A stretch of DNA of 64,000 nucleotides from Cephalopachus bancanus (lineage: Eukaryota > Chordata > Mammalia > Primates > Tarsiidae): assembly GCA_027257055.1 (NCBI GenBank), contig JAPVLO010000133.1, forward strand, positions 2,790,001-2,854,000, written 5' to 3'. The notes under the pieces are model-generated. The model was given only the letters and a program-made list of their open reading frames with translations. It was not told the origin of the DNA and searched no databases. A program made the position numbers and the translations under genes. This document shows, piece by piece, positions 12,192 to 23,704 of this stretch. Every line of letters starts with the position of its first letter. Position 1 is the stretch's first letter.

Positions 12192-12505
12192 TATACCCAT
12201 GTAACAAACGCGTACACAATATACCCATGTAACAAACACATATGCAATATACCCATGTAACAGACATGTGCTCCATATACTATATAACAAACATGTGCAA
12301 AATATACCCTTGTTACAAGCATGCGGTAGTATACCCATATAACAAACATATGCAATATATCCATGAAACAAACATGTGTGTGATACACCCATGTAACAAA
12401 CATGTACACAATATACCATGTAACAAATGTACACAAAATACCCATGTAATAAACATGTGTAATATACCCATGTAACAAGCATGTACATGTATCCCCTAAA
12501 TCTAA
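12192..12505 (+). repeat. ~27-bp minisatellite grown from an L1 3' end
   Basis: About eleven imperfect units of 26-28 bases, each built on 'cccatgtaacaaacatgtg' plus an 'acaatata' spacer. Units begin near 12197, 12225, 12252, 12279, 12307, 12333, 12360, 12388, 12415, 12441 and 12468. The last is followed by 'catgtatcccctaaatct', the usual L1 terminus. Because 27 bases equal nine codons, open frames of 77 to 113 codons exist on both strands as artefacts. Confidence 0.92.
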
Positions 12506-12762
12506 TTTTTTAAGGTAAAGTTTAATATTATTTTATTAATTTTAATATTATTACTACAAGCAAGTGAATTATTGGCACAAAATTTAAGATAATGGTTACC
12601 ACTTGGAGAGACAGAGAAAGGTATATTGGGCAGTTAATATACCATAAGGTTCAATGATCATTATAATATTCTAATTCCTAATCTGGGTGACAATAATGAT
12701 ATTATTTATTATATTATGATATTTTAGATACTGTATACTCATGAAAACAATCCTAATCTTTT
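12506..12762 (+). mobile_element. Older L1 3' UTR, continued
   Basis: After the younger L1 tail the older element resumes with 'gataatggttaccacttgg', 'taatctgggtgacaataat' and 'atattatgatattttagat', the order of the L1M-type 3' UTR. This flank shows that the 12111-12505 block is an insertion. The left target duplication of the next Alu is at 12746-12762. Confidence 0.65.
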
Positions 12763-13052
12763 TTTGTTTTTTTTTTTGAGTTGGAGTCTCACTCTGTCGC
12801 CCAGACTGGAGTGCAGTGGCCGCTCCCGGCCACCGCAGCTCGACCTGCTGGGGCTCCGGCGATCCTTCCGCCTCAGCCTTCCGAGTAGCTGGAACTACAG
12901 GCGCGCGCTACCACACCCAGCTAATTTTTTGATTTATTGTAGAGATGAGATCTCGCCTGCCCAGGCGGGTCTCGAACCCGTTGGCTCAGGCAATCCACTC
13001 ACCTCAGCCTCCCAAAGGCGCAGGATTACAGGCTGAGCCACTGAGCCCAGCT
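12763..13052 (-). mobile_element. Alu SINE, derived lineage, antisense
   Basis: Full-length Alu with perfect direct repeats 'aacaatcctaatctttt' at 12746-12762 and 13053-13069. On the minus strand it carries 'acgggttcgagacccg' in the B-box region and 'ggtggccgggagcggccact' in the right arm. High CpG content suggests it is one of the younger copies. Confidence 0.97.
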
Positions 13053-13069
13053 AACAATCCTAATCTTTT

Positions 13070-13779
13070 AAAGAACATGACAGGATCAATTTGTGACAGC
13101 AGTTGAGCACAGTGTTCTTCCCTAAACTCCAATATGGGAGAAAAAAATATATTCCAAAACAAAAATTCAACAATAACTTCGTCTTCAAGCAGAAAGGATG
13201 CTATAAACCAATCAGAAGCACAGAAGAATTTCTACTGAAAAAATAAAGAGGAAATCAAACTGACAGAAACCACAATGAGAAAACTTCAACTCAAAGTAGT
13301 TCTGAGAGAAGGCCATTGCCAAGGTTAGAACCTTTCTTCCCAAAGGAGCTCCAGAGAAATTCCAAGCTCAGAGTCAGCAAATTCAACAGCAGAACCTTCA
13401 TGGGTACAATTAATTAAAAGACCATCACTCAAGCAGCAACTGCTGTGTCAGTGTTGGTCCTTCTTCTCCCAGACAAAAAACAAAGCAGATAGAAACACTG
13501 ACATTTGCTTCCCAGGATAAAGCCTTACAAACTATTTTCCAAAGAGAGAAGAATCTTCCCTGAGACGGCTGTTGGCCTAGATATCCAGTCCAGACAGAAA
13601 AGCAACGGAAACCTCCTCAAAATGCAAGAAGAGAAATGAGAAGAGTATGTAAGTAGGTAAGGCCCAGATATGAAGTACACTAAATTTATCCAACCCCAGA
13701 GCTGAGAATTTTAACCTGTTGTCCTTGAACCCCAAAGAAAGGTTTTTTTTGGGCACATGCTGCAGTATTACTATTAGGC
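13070..13779. other. Unrecognised sequence between L1 segments
   Basis: About 700 bases without a family I can name. It is purine-rich on the plus strand and could be part of an L1 5' region, but I cannot support that. No open frame of note. Confidence 0.4.
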
Positions 13780-14900
13780 AAAATGTAATACTAATATAAG
13801 GTCAAAAGTATTAAATGGAACAAAATGAATATTTATATTTATAAAAGTCATAATCCACACAGAGTTTTAAATTTTGTAGATCAAACAACATGGCATTCAA
13901 AGTTAAACTCTTAGATATACAGGAAATATTGCCAAAAACTGTAACCATAGCGGGGCACATTAATACATCTCTATGTAAAAATAATAAAGTGATAAAGTAC
14001 CTAAATGTAAAAAGTTTAGTTCATTTGAATAACAATTAATAAATAATCTTAAAATAAATAGATATATAGAGAAATCTTGTATGTAATATAAATTACACAT
14101 TCTTTCAAGTGTTTTTTGCAGTAATTATAAAATCTGAGCATGTATTAGACTAATAAAAAAAATCTCAGTACATTCATACAAATTAAATTGAAATAAAACA
14201 GCCAAATTCTCAGATTAACAGAAGACTAGCCAGAAAATTTATAAAAGTTAACATAACCTGATATCAAAACAGAAGAAGGAAAGCATGAAAAAAGATAGCT
14301 TCAGAACATCTATTTTGAGAATATTTATATAAAATTTCTAAATTAAAATATTAGCAACAATACAACAGTTTCTTAGCCAAATAATGAATCATAACTGCAA
14401 ATGAATTCTCCAGAGAATGCAAAAGTATACATAGAGATGTGAAATATATATATGTAAACACACATTCAATAATACATGTATAAATATATACACAGACATA
14501 TATATACATAGATATTATTAATAATTGATGCCAAAATAAATCAGCAAAAACTTACCACCTATTTTCCATTCTAATCATTAAAGCTAGGAATGAAAGGAAA
14601 TGTCCTTAGCTTGAAAAAGTATATGATCGAACATTCAGAGCAAAATATTAGGAACATTCCTATTAAAGTCAGTAAAATGAAAAGGATATATGCTAATTCT
14701 TCATTAGTCTAGATTCCTTAGACAATAAAATAAGACAAGAAAAGTTAAGAATAAATATGGAAAGATAAGAGGAAAAGTCATTATTTATTGATAATATTAT
14801 TGCTTATCTAAAATATCAAAGAAAATCAACAGAAAATTTTAGAATAAAAATTTTGATCAGAGGGCCAAACAAATAAGGCAACGTTTGAAAACACCTAACA
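13780..14900 (+). mobile_element. L1 ORF2 relic (endonuclease-RT linker to RT)
   Basis: Landmarks in ORF2 order: 'attacacattctttcaagtg' near 14092; 'tattagcaacaatacaac' near 14349; 'attcctattaaagtcag' near 14655; 'tcattatttattgataat' and 'aaatcaacagaaaatttt' near 14777-14840. Many stops and indels. Same orientation as the other L1 pieces. Confidence 0.7.
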
Positions 14901-15059
14901 TTTTGTCCATATATTATCAGTTACCAATTTTAAAATATTAAGAAATCTCAGAATGTCACAGGGACCCAATCAAGTGCTCTCACCTTCAAAAGGCCTGCCA
15001 AATGAAAGAAAAAATTCCCTCATAACACATTTTATTTGAACTGTAGGATACCTGTGACT
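14901..15059. other. Short unrecognised spacer
   Basis: AT-rich junction between two L1 segments, nothing else seen. Confidence 0.4.
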
Positions 15060-15837
15060 TAAAAAAAAAATCTTAAAAGTTTCCAGAGAGAGCAAGTTCA
15101 CCTACAAAATATTTGAAATGAAAATGCCATCAGACGTTTTAACGGCAACATTGAAACCTATAAGATAATAAAGCAATACCTTTAAAATTTCAAAAGAAAA
15201 ATTATTTCCAAATGGCATTACTATACGCAAATCAACTATCAACAAAATATGAGACAAAGCACCAAAAAAGTACCTTCCACCCACTCTTTTTAAGGAAGCC
15301 AACTGAGAGTGCTTCAAAATAAAGAAATAGTCCAGGAAAAAGAGATTCCAGTGAACAGGAGTAAAAGGAATTCCCAGGATGGTGAGGGAAAGCCCAAGGA
15401 TGACAGTTGTACTGTAACCTGGAGAGCAGAATGGGACAGGAGAGTGGGGGTTCCAGGAAGAACATCTCCAAGGAGGAAGAAAAGAAGCTTAGAGATGAAC
15501 TACCTGATGTGTTTGACATCATGCAGAGGGGTTTCACATATCCAGCTGTGAGAGTAGGGGATAATTAGTGATAATTTCTAGAAAACTAAGCTGAGAAAAG
15601 TAAGACAACTATTAACCAAAATAAAGACAAAAGGTGGTATAAGAATGGAAACAAAATTACAGTATATAATATAGCTCATGTGGCAAATGTTAACATAGTC
15701 ATACTAATATACCTGAATCATAAATTAATTTAAAATGAGATGTAGCTACAATGAGGAGAGGCGGGGCGGAAAGGAGAAGAATAGATGAGAGTACAATTTT
15801 CACCATCCAGCGTAGGAAGCCAATATCATAAGTAACG
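15060..15837 (+). mobile_element. L1M-type 5'/inter-ORF region relic
   Basis: Matches the upstream part of old L1 elements: 'tataagataataaagcaata', 'accttccacccactctt', 'aaaaggaattcccaggatgg', 'gatgacagttgtactgtaac', 'agagatgaactacctga'. An 80-codon open frame (15309-15551) falls inside it and is not a separate gene. It comes before the ORF2 piece at 16270 in the same orientation, so both may be one L1. Confidence 0.65.
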
Positions 15838-16269
15838 ACTAATGAAAAAACAAAATAGACCAAGCAAAACAAAACAAAGCATGATATTTAGAAACATATA
15901 TAGCTGAAGAAACTGCTAAAAATGTTTGAAATGGTTGTCTCTGGAGGTAGGAATTGTAGTAGAGTAGGGTTGTTCCAGAAGGAATAGGCTGGTAAATGTT
16001 TAAAATTCGCTTTCTGGGGAGGGAAACAAAAGATTTGTAGCATATGCCAATTTCTGTGGTGGAAATACACCCACCATGACCTATTTTAAAATGCCAATTC
16101 ATCATTTTTGAAAACAGAGTGGGAAAGAGATCCCCACAAGCTAACACCAGCATGCCAGAGGTTGAGATCCAAGGGGAGCTTTTTTATTATTATTTGATAT
16201 TAATACTCTGTACATACATTACTTTGAAAAATAGTAAACAAATACTTGGTGGAAAGATAGTTTAAAATG
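15838..16269. other. Probable L1-derived or unique sequence
   Basis: The part near 15920-15970 ('gaaatggttgtctctgg') resembles an L1 3' UTR, but the match is too short to be firm. The 104-codon antisense frame at 15839-16153 has no recognised similarity. Confidence 0.35.
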
Positions 16270-17450
16270 AAAAAGAAACATAATTTTTAAAATCCCCATT
16301 CTTCCAAAGAGTAAAAATTATAAAATACCAAGGAATAAAATACCTAGGAATAAACTATTAAAAATCAACACCAAGAATATTATAAAGCTTAATTAAATAT
16401 ATATATTTAAAGACCAGGGAAGAGATTTGTTTTTACATGGAAGACTCCATATAATTCAAACGCTAATGCTTCACAAAGTAATTTTTAATTAATTGAAAAC
16501 TTAGTCTAATATAAATAAGATTTGTAACAGAAATGTGTAAGCTGATTTTAAATTTTAATTTAAAAGAGTAATAATTATGAGACTGTCATTTTTATAAAAG
16601 TAAAAAGTGAGCACTTTTCCAAACTATGTGTTAAAACATACCATAAAGCCATATTCATTAAAGTATGCCATTTATTTAAATATACAGAAGTACCAGCTAT
16701 AGATATATACATATAGATCAATGAAATAAAGCAAAATAAATAAAAAGGTGTACATACATTTAATTCATAATAAATCAGTGGCGAGAAAATGGACTACTCA
16801 AGAATTACATAAGGACCACTGAATATTTGTATGGGAAAAATATTGTTAAATTATTCATTTAGATTTCTACTTCATATGATATTTAAATATCAATAAGTGA
16901 TTTTGCATAAATCGCTAAACAGTTTCTAAAACTTTAGACGCATTTAAAATACAGATCTGTCTTTATATTTGGAATTCAGAAGCTCTTCCTAAGTTAGACA
17001 TAAAGTACAAAGGCCATAAAGGAAGTTAACACTGACATAAACAATAATAATTTCTATGTAACAAAACATAACTAAAAATTAAAAGGCAAGCAACAGATGG
17101 GAATAAAAATTTAAAATATACGTTATGAATCAAAATACATGGAGTTCCTATAAATCAATGAGAAAGACACAAATAATCAAATAGAAAAGTGGACAAAGTA
17201 TAAGATCAAGGAATTTACAAAAGGAAGATAAGTAGCCAATAACATATAAAAAGATGCTCAGCCTCACAAATAATTAAGAAAATATCAATGAAAACAGCAA
17301 TGAGGTACAACTTGTAGTCATCAAATTGATAAAATTTTAAAAGGATGAGTGAAGAAGTCTTTTTTTTTGCACTGATTATAGCAATGTAAATTGAACCTCT
17401 TTTACAGGACAAGGTAGCAATATCTGATTAAAGTAAATGTTCATGCCTCT
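16270..17450 (+). mobile_element. L1 ORF2 3'-half relic
   Basis: Landmarks in order: 'aataaaatacctaggaataa' near 16335; 'atatagatcaatgaaataaag' region near 16713; 'ggcaagcaacagatggg' near 17084; 'atcaatgaaaacagcaatgag' region near 17285. These follow the RT-to-C-terminal portion of L1 ORF2. No intact frame. Confidence 0.75.
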
Positions 17451-17744
17451 TGTTCATAGTGTCTGGGGTCAAGATGTGAAAGTCTATTTGACTACACATA
17501 GGACTAATGCATTGGAGAACTCCTCCTAACCCCATGTGCCCACATAGATGCAGCTGTCAGACTATTCTTTTTTCAAATTAAAATAGTTCTAGAAAGGTCT
17601 GAGTTTGATTGCATGATATTAGAAAAGTCAGAACTCTCAAAATATTAATTGCATCATTAATTAGTTAGTAGAGTTTTCATTGTTAATTTACATAAACTTT
17701 TAGCAATGATGTGATTATTTTGTGTGTGCATAACACTGACAGAA
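17451..17744. other. Unique non-coding sequence
   Basis: No recognisable feature. Confidence 0.45.
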
Positions 17745-17980
17745 AAATTGTTAATAGCTATCATTTATCAGCTGCTTGCCCTATTCCAGAAATGATACTA
17801 AACATTTTATGTACTTTTCATTTCATGGTTTCAGTATATTTATGGAGTATATATTATTATCCTCAGTTTAGAGATGAGGAAACTGAGAATTAGATAGGTT
17901 AGAAACTTGTCAAAGGTCAAGCAGCAATTAGTGGGTCATTCAAACCGAGGTCTGGGTGTCTCCAAAGATCCCAGTCAACT
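17745..17980 (-). mobile_element. MIR SINE relic, antisense
   Basis: Plus strand shows the reverse MIR: 'atagctatcatttatcagct', 'ttattatcctcagtttag', 'gatgaggaaactgagaatta', 'aaaccgaggtctgggtg'. Order and spacing fit MIR. Confidence 0.85.
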
Positions 17981-18063
17981 ATGTTGTGACTTTAAAATAT
18001 ATGCAATAGATAAATTGCAGTAGATAAAGAATAATGCAGTCATTTTGGTTATAAATTATTAGA

Positions 18064-18106
18064 ATTAACTTGTAGGACTTTAACTTGTAGGATTTTAACT
18101 TGTAGT
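18064..18106. repeat. 15-bp short tandem repeat
   Basis: 'ttaacttgtaggact' is followed by 'ttaacttgtaggatt' and then 'ttaacttgtag', nearly three copies of a 15-base unit. Confidence 0.85.
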
Positions 18107-18419
18107 TAAAATCACACTATTGAAATATTAAATATGTAAATTTATATGCACAACACTGCACAAAGCAAAGAATGTTTTAATGTGCTCTTCATTACCTCTT
18201 AAAAGCCTTCCTAGATGTTTGTTATCTAGCCAAAAACACAACTACTTATGAAAAATATGATGCAAAAATAGATCCCTGAATAAGGCATTCATTCATTCTC
18301 TCATTCCCCTTCTTTAAAAATTTCCACTGTAGAATACTATTTCTTCATATAATAGCTTACCTCATTCCTCAGTTTACTAGTGTCTTTAAACAAGAATAAC
18401 ACTAGCAGTGCAAACACAC

Positions 18420-18620
18420 AAACCTCGAGAGCTCTCCTGGCACCAGGAGCATCCTAATTCCCTCCATGATTGCTGGCCCACGGTGAATGGGCACATCTAC
18501 AGACTGGTGGCCCCTCTGCTTTCTCTGATACGCCCAAGACAATGAGCAGAGCAGTGCCAGTTCGGGTTCCTAGCTGTTGGACACGGTTGCCGAGGTGTTT
18601 GTTCGCTTTTATTAGTCCAT
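18420..18620. promoter_or_regulatory. CpG-containing GC-richer patch, function unknown
   Basis: About seven CpG dinucleotides (in 'cctcgag', 'cacggtg', 'atacgcc', 'ttcggg', 'cacggttgccgagg', 'ttcgct') lie in 200 bases of otherwise CpG-poor unique DNA. Not long or dense enough for a CpG island. Could be a conserved element or an unrecognised insertion. Confidence 0.25.
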
Positions 18621-19636
18621 TGTAGATGTTGGCTCCCCTCCCAGACTCTCTGCTTTGTTTTCCTAGCTCATGTTTGTCTGGACCATCTGCTTCGGTAGAT
18701 CAGCATTCTCCTCTCAGGTTCTTCATCTCCGTCACCACAAGCTGGGGTTTTTGTCTTTTCAAAGTAATGGCCACCTGCACCATCTCCATTTTTATATTCA
18801 ACTCTCCAATTTATTTTATCTGACTTTATATTTTTGAAAGAGTTTGTCTTATTTAATTTAATAGTCTAGACTGGGATTTCTATTCCAGGTATGGGCTGAA
18901 TTCAATTCGATGCATTTTTTTTTAAAGTCCAATACCACATTTTAAACAAGTTCTTCTGATTTGCTTTATATTATATCACCAGAGTCCCTTCTACAAATAT
19001 ACTTACCCATTTGGATAACTTATATTCTGACTTAACCACATATATCAATCTCTGTGTTAACAACAAATTCAATGAAGCTGATGAGCATGTGTCATATTGT
19101 GAGTTAACTGGACAAATTAATAAAGGCCAGAATAGCTCAAAGCCTATAAGTTATTTCTAAATCTAAACACAACATATAAATACAAAAAAGAGCTATTAAG
19201 GTGGTAGATCAATCCGTGGTAAAAGCAGGACAATGAGGGACAGTCCAGCCTTACTGACCAGACCAGGAAATAAACACCAGTCCCAGCAGCAGATAAGCTT
19301 AGACCTGAGGGTTGAGGGGCATGGTTTCAAAGAATAACAGCTATAAAAGAAAAGAAAAGAAAAAGGGCAAGGTCCTGGGACTTTCTTGATTTAGGGGTAA
19401 AATCTGACCACATGTCTATGGGCAGTGCCTTGACTCTGCTCCCTGGAAGGAAAGGGTAGACTAAAGCTGTACACAAAAGTATTATCATACCATGCACAGG
19501 GTTCCCAAGGAGAGAAGCCTCGGCTTTTCAAAGCACATAGGATCATAACAATCAAAGCAATGTTGCTAGTTCTGGAACTTGAAGATCAAGTTAGCAAAGC
19601 TGACCTGTTCCTGAGTCTTTAATTATTGCTAAGGTT

Positions 19637-19677
19637 TTATTTATTCATTCATTTATTTATTCATTCATTCATTCCCT
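19637..19677. repeat. TTTA/TTCA tetranucleotide repeat
   Basis: Alternating 'ttta' and 'ttca' units, about ten in a row, ending 'cattccc'. Confidence 0.9.
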
Positions 19678-22600
19678 TTAAAGATGTGAGGTACAATTCA
19701 GGATTAGATATACAAGTGGTCATCGTTTGCTAAGATTTTAGCATTTCACTAATTAAAGGGTCCCATGGTCCTATATTTTGATGATTGAGCTTTCATTGAA
19801 AATAAGCAGCCCACATTAAGAGAACATGAATTATGTACATCAGCAAACCAGATGGGTAAGCATAGGTCTATATGAGTACAAACCTGACATTGAAGATTTC
19901 AGCTAGAGGTGGAACATGTTATAGCACATTCCATCACTTACTTTCCCATGACCATGGCAGACATCAAAAATTGATCACAGCATGCTTTCGCACTGAATGC
20001 AGATACATTGTACTCACCCCTACCCCTAGCTTGCAAATGATGAACACACCCATTGATTGAAATTGGCATCCATTGGAATTGAAATCAATTTGCTATCCTT
20101 GATTTGCCCTTTCCTTTTTACGCCTTTGCTGTTAAGTTCTCATGGAAAGTTTTAAAGGAATATCATTATGGGCTGTAGGCAGATGCTTGTAGTTTTTTAC
20201 CTATTAATATGGGGAGAAAGTAGCTTGAAAACGTCAGAGACTCTATTGGAAATTCTGCTGACTGATGAACACTTTTGCAGGCCAAAAAGTATTTTTCGGA
20301 TCTTATCTGGAAGACAGTTCTACAGATAAATTTCTTTAAATATGCTCAGAGTGTCCTGAGTTAAACTTTTGTTTAAAAGGAACACAGAGATGAACACAGG
20401 GAGCTTTCACTTACATTTACTCAAATATCCCAGAGGGCTGTTGCTGGAGTTTGGCTATTGAGTGAAAGAGTCTCTTGAGTCTGTAAGCTCAAACACAATC
20501 CTTTTCAGGGCGTAAATGAAGCTGGGCACAATTAGGCAGAAAACGATATCTTTAAAGGAAAAAGAAAGTCTATGCAGGCTGCAGTCCAACTTCAATAAAA
20601 AATAAAAGAGAGAAAGAAAAGCTTTACCCTTGGATAGATAAAGTGACCTTCAGTGGGTGTAGTGAGAAGCCTTACTTCTAAGCACCATATTCCCTGGATT
20701 CTTTCTCTCTCTCAAAGAGCAGCACTTTTCTTCTATAAATAGAAGATAAAATTAATAACACATTTTAAAACCTTACCAGTTAACTGAAATAAATGACCAA
20801 ACTGCTCAAGTGTATATAACCTAAATTCAGTTGGACCACACTTTTTTTTAATTATAAAAGAAAAAAAAAACTGTGCTATCTTTCTTTTGGTTAAAGACTT
20901 AAGACAAATGTTTCCCAAAAAAGCAATTCAGTAAAATAAAATATGATTTCCATTGGGTGTTTATTTGTTTTTTACATTTTCTTTTTAAATACATCAAATG
21001 CTTTTAAATTCAATGTTGCTACAGTCACTCTCCAGCACTCTGGTAGATAATTGAGTGATAGCTTTTCATCTAAAATATCTGTCTTTTTTTATTTTTTTTT
21101 CTATGCCCATATATTGCTCTTAAGGTTTTACAGTGATCTTAATAATGGGAGAAATTCCAAAAAAAGCAATCACTAAGATTTGAGGACATTTAATAGGCTA
21201 ATTCAAATGGTGCCCAAGAGAGTGAATGTATTTATAACACCAGAAAGAGAAAGGTAGAAAAAGGAACTTGAAAGAAACTCTGAAGTTCTTTTGAGTTCAA
21301 TAGCTGTCTAACCAAATCGAATGTGATGTGAGATTTTAGGGCAAAATGCAACAAAGACTGCTGTCTGTTCGTTCTTGAAGAACTGTGCCTTCAGTCTGCT
21401 AATAGCTGTCATTCTGATAACCTTTGAAGAAATACGCATAGCACTTGGGCTCCAAGTCTACCTCTACCTCGTGACATGGCGTTTTTTTGTTGTTTGTTTC
21501 TTTATCTATTTGCAAGTCTTATTCAGCACTTTAGAGCACCTCTTGACAAAGGGCCTTCTGGTGATCACAGAAATTCCCAATATCATAACTACCTCCTCAA
21601 AATATTGTTTGTGCTTCAATAATATGTCAGTGAAGGGAGCAAAAAAGTCATTTCTACACAAAGTAGAATGCTATATAGAAATTATTAGTTATTCTAATAC
21701 TTCAAAACTGCCTGGTGAAGGTATTGGAACTTCTAAATCCTGGCATTCTCAATATGTACTTTGGGGGAAATTATCAGAGATTTGGACCAGAGAGGAACTC
21801 TTTGTGTCTGTATACTTTCCTATTAGGTAAGGAGATAGATATAAACCCTATCATTTCCTGGGCCATTTCCTCTCAAAGCAAATCACATGGTAAGGAGAGG
21901 CAGCTCTCTTTGGAAATAAATCTCCTGAACAATCTCTATAATGCAGATAACTGCAGAAGAGAGAATTAACTCCCAAGAACTTCATTCCTATTACTTTGTG
22001 AGTCAATGCAGTTGTGGTCATATCACAGGCCTGAGACACTCAAGTGAGTGTGATAGCAAAGCAAAACAAACTTTACCATTATCCAGGAAACGAAAAAATA
22101 AATAGAAGTTACCATGAAACAGATTTCAGCCTAACATCAGACTCAACTTTCAAACAGTCAGAACTACCCTATAATGAAATAGATGGCCCCTGATGGAAAG
22201 AAAACTCTATTTACAAATGATCTTAAGCAGAGTTGTTAATAAGGAAATTGGCTCAGCATATAACCTAGGAACTCCAATTATTAAGCAAATATATCACACA
22301 CAAAATAGAAAAATATTTAACTTCAGTATAACTGACAAGAACCTTTATTCTGCAGACAACTGATTGTCATATATATGCATTGTTGTCTGCTCACATTAGG
22401 GTCAACTTGATAAACCATGGGCTGTATAAAAATTACAAGTCCTTTTTCAAGTTCTACGAATACTTAATAGACTTTTTTTTACAAATTAAAAGTTACTAAA
22501 TATTTGTGGAGTGTATGATTAAGTCTTTCTAAAATTTAGGGTCTATAAATGAATATTAGCACATTACTGGAGCTTATGGAGGCTGAAATTCCATAATCTA

Positions 22601-23386
22601 CTAAGATATGTAGTTGTCACACAACACTGGGGTACAATATGTATGTGCTTTTACATGCCCACAATTTTAGGAAAGGAAGCTTTGTTGTCAAATCCTCAAC
22701 AGGAATGTTTTGAGCAGCTTTCACCTGGTGTTATGCTCATTTTAATAATGCATTATGGTTTTATTACCCTCATCATTATGAATTTATTTCATGTGAGTTG
22801 TTTGGCTGCATGTAGAAGTACATGGATGCATCATTGATAATGTCGATAAAATTTCATGAACCAGTCCTCTACATACTCGATACATTAATTGATTACAGTT
22901 TGGAAAGAATCATCCATATCTCTGTGGTTAAAGTGATATAACATTGCACAGAGCAATAAAGAATTTTTATTTTGTTATTTTGTCCCAAAAAATATACTTG
23001 TCAAGTTTCCTATTTGTCACTAGGTACTTGACCTACTATAATATTCATCTAAGTAGACTGGGTCAAAAAAAATCAGCAAAGGTATATTAGAAATCTGTTA
23101 AACTAGAAGACATCTAGAAGCCTCAATAGCCCCACCTTATGATTTCAACTCTATATCATGGAAATCCTTCTCATGAAAAAGGAGATTTGGGAGTGAGTTA
23201 AGACAACAGTGTGTTAAACCAACAAGAAGAAAGCTAGGCACACAGCTGCTATCTTTAAGGACAGGGCTTTCTAGTTCAGAAAAATCATAAGGAAATCAAG
23301 AACAGTGATGAGTCCATGCTCCAGTCACTGCTCCAGTTGTTGCATTTGGGAAACAGAAGAGACTAGACACTAAGCAAATGAGTGAG
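19678..23386. other. Unique non-coding sequence
   Basis: About 3.7 kb with no repeat I can name. The longest open frame of the window, 151 codons at 21375-21830 (+), lies here. Its translation is hydrophobic in the first third, then mixed, and I recognise nothing in it. Treated as chance. Confidence 0.5.
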
Positions 23387-23401
23387 AAAAATCAAAGACT
23401 A

Positions 23402-23694
23402 GCCGGGCTCGGTGGCTCAGCCGTAATCCCGAGCCTTTGGGAGACTGAGGTGAGTTGATTGCCTGAGCCTGCGGGTTCGAGACCTGCCTGGGCAGCGAGA
23501 CCTCATCTCTACAATAAATCAAAAAATCACCCGGGCATGGTAGCGCATGCCTGCAATTCCGGCTACTTGGAAGGCTGAGGCGGAAGGATCGCCGGATCCC
23601 AGCAGGTTGAGGCTGCGGTGGCCGGGAGCGGCCACTGCATTCCAGTCTGGGCAACAGAGTGAGACTCCAACTCAAAAAAAAAAAAAAAAAAAAA
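23402..23694 (+). mobile_element. Alu SINE, derived lineage, sense
   Basis: Full-length, from 'gccgggctcggtggctcag' to 'gagactccaactc' and a ~20-A tail. Target duplication 'aaaatcaaagacta' at 23388-23401 and 23691-23704. The B-box region reads 'gcgggttcgagacctgc'. The left arm has the shortened 'gggcagcgagacc' typical of the derived copies. Confidence 0.97.
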
Positions 23695-23704
23695 TCAAAG
23701 ACTA

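Larger units (their letters stand above)
17981..19636. other. Unique non-coding sequence
   Basis: Mostly AT-rich and unrecognised. It includes a CpG-containing patch at 18420-18620 and a short tandem repeat at 18064-18106. Confidence 0.5.

Noticed and set aside
12147..12488. 113-codon and 95-codon antisense frames and a 77-codon sense frame
   Set aside because: All lie in the ~27-bp minisatellite; a unit of nine codons keeps frames open on both strands.
12192..12505. Regular repeats that might suggest a CRISPR array
   Set aside because: There are no unique spacers of constant length; units are contiguous variants of one L1-derived sequence in primate DNA.
15309..15551. 80-codon basic, lysine-rich frame
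   Set aside because: Falls within the L1M 5'/inter-ORF relic and matches its nucleotide pattern.
21375..21830. 151-codon open frame, the longest in the window
   Set aside because: Hydrophobic then mixed composition, no family recognised, overlapped by another plus-strand frame at 21715-21969, and no CpG or splice context. Frames of this length occur by chance in 64 kb. A protein search and RNA-seq would decide.
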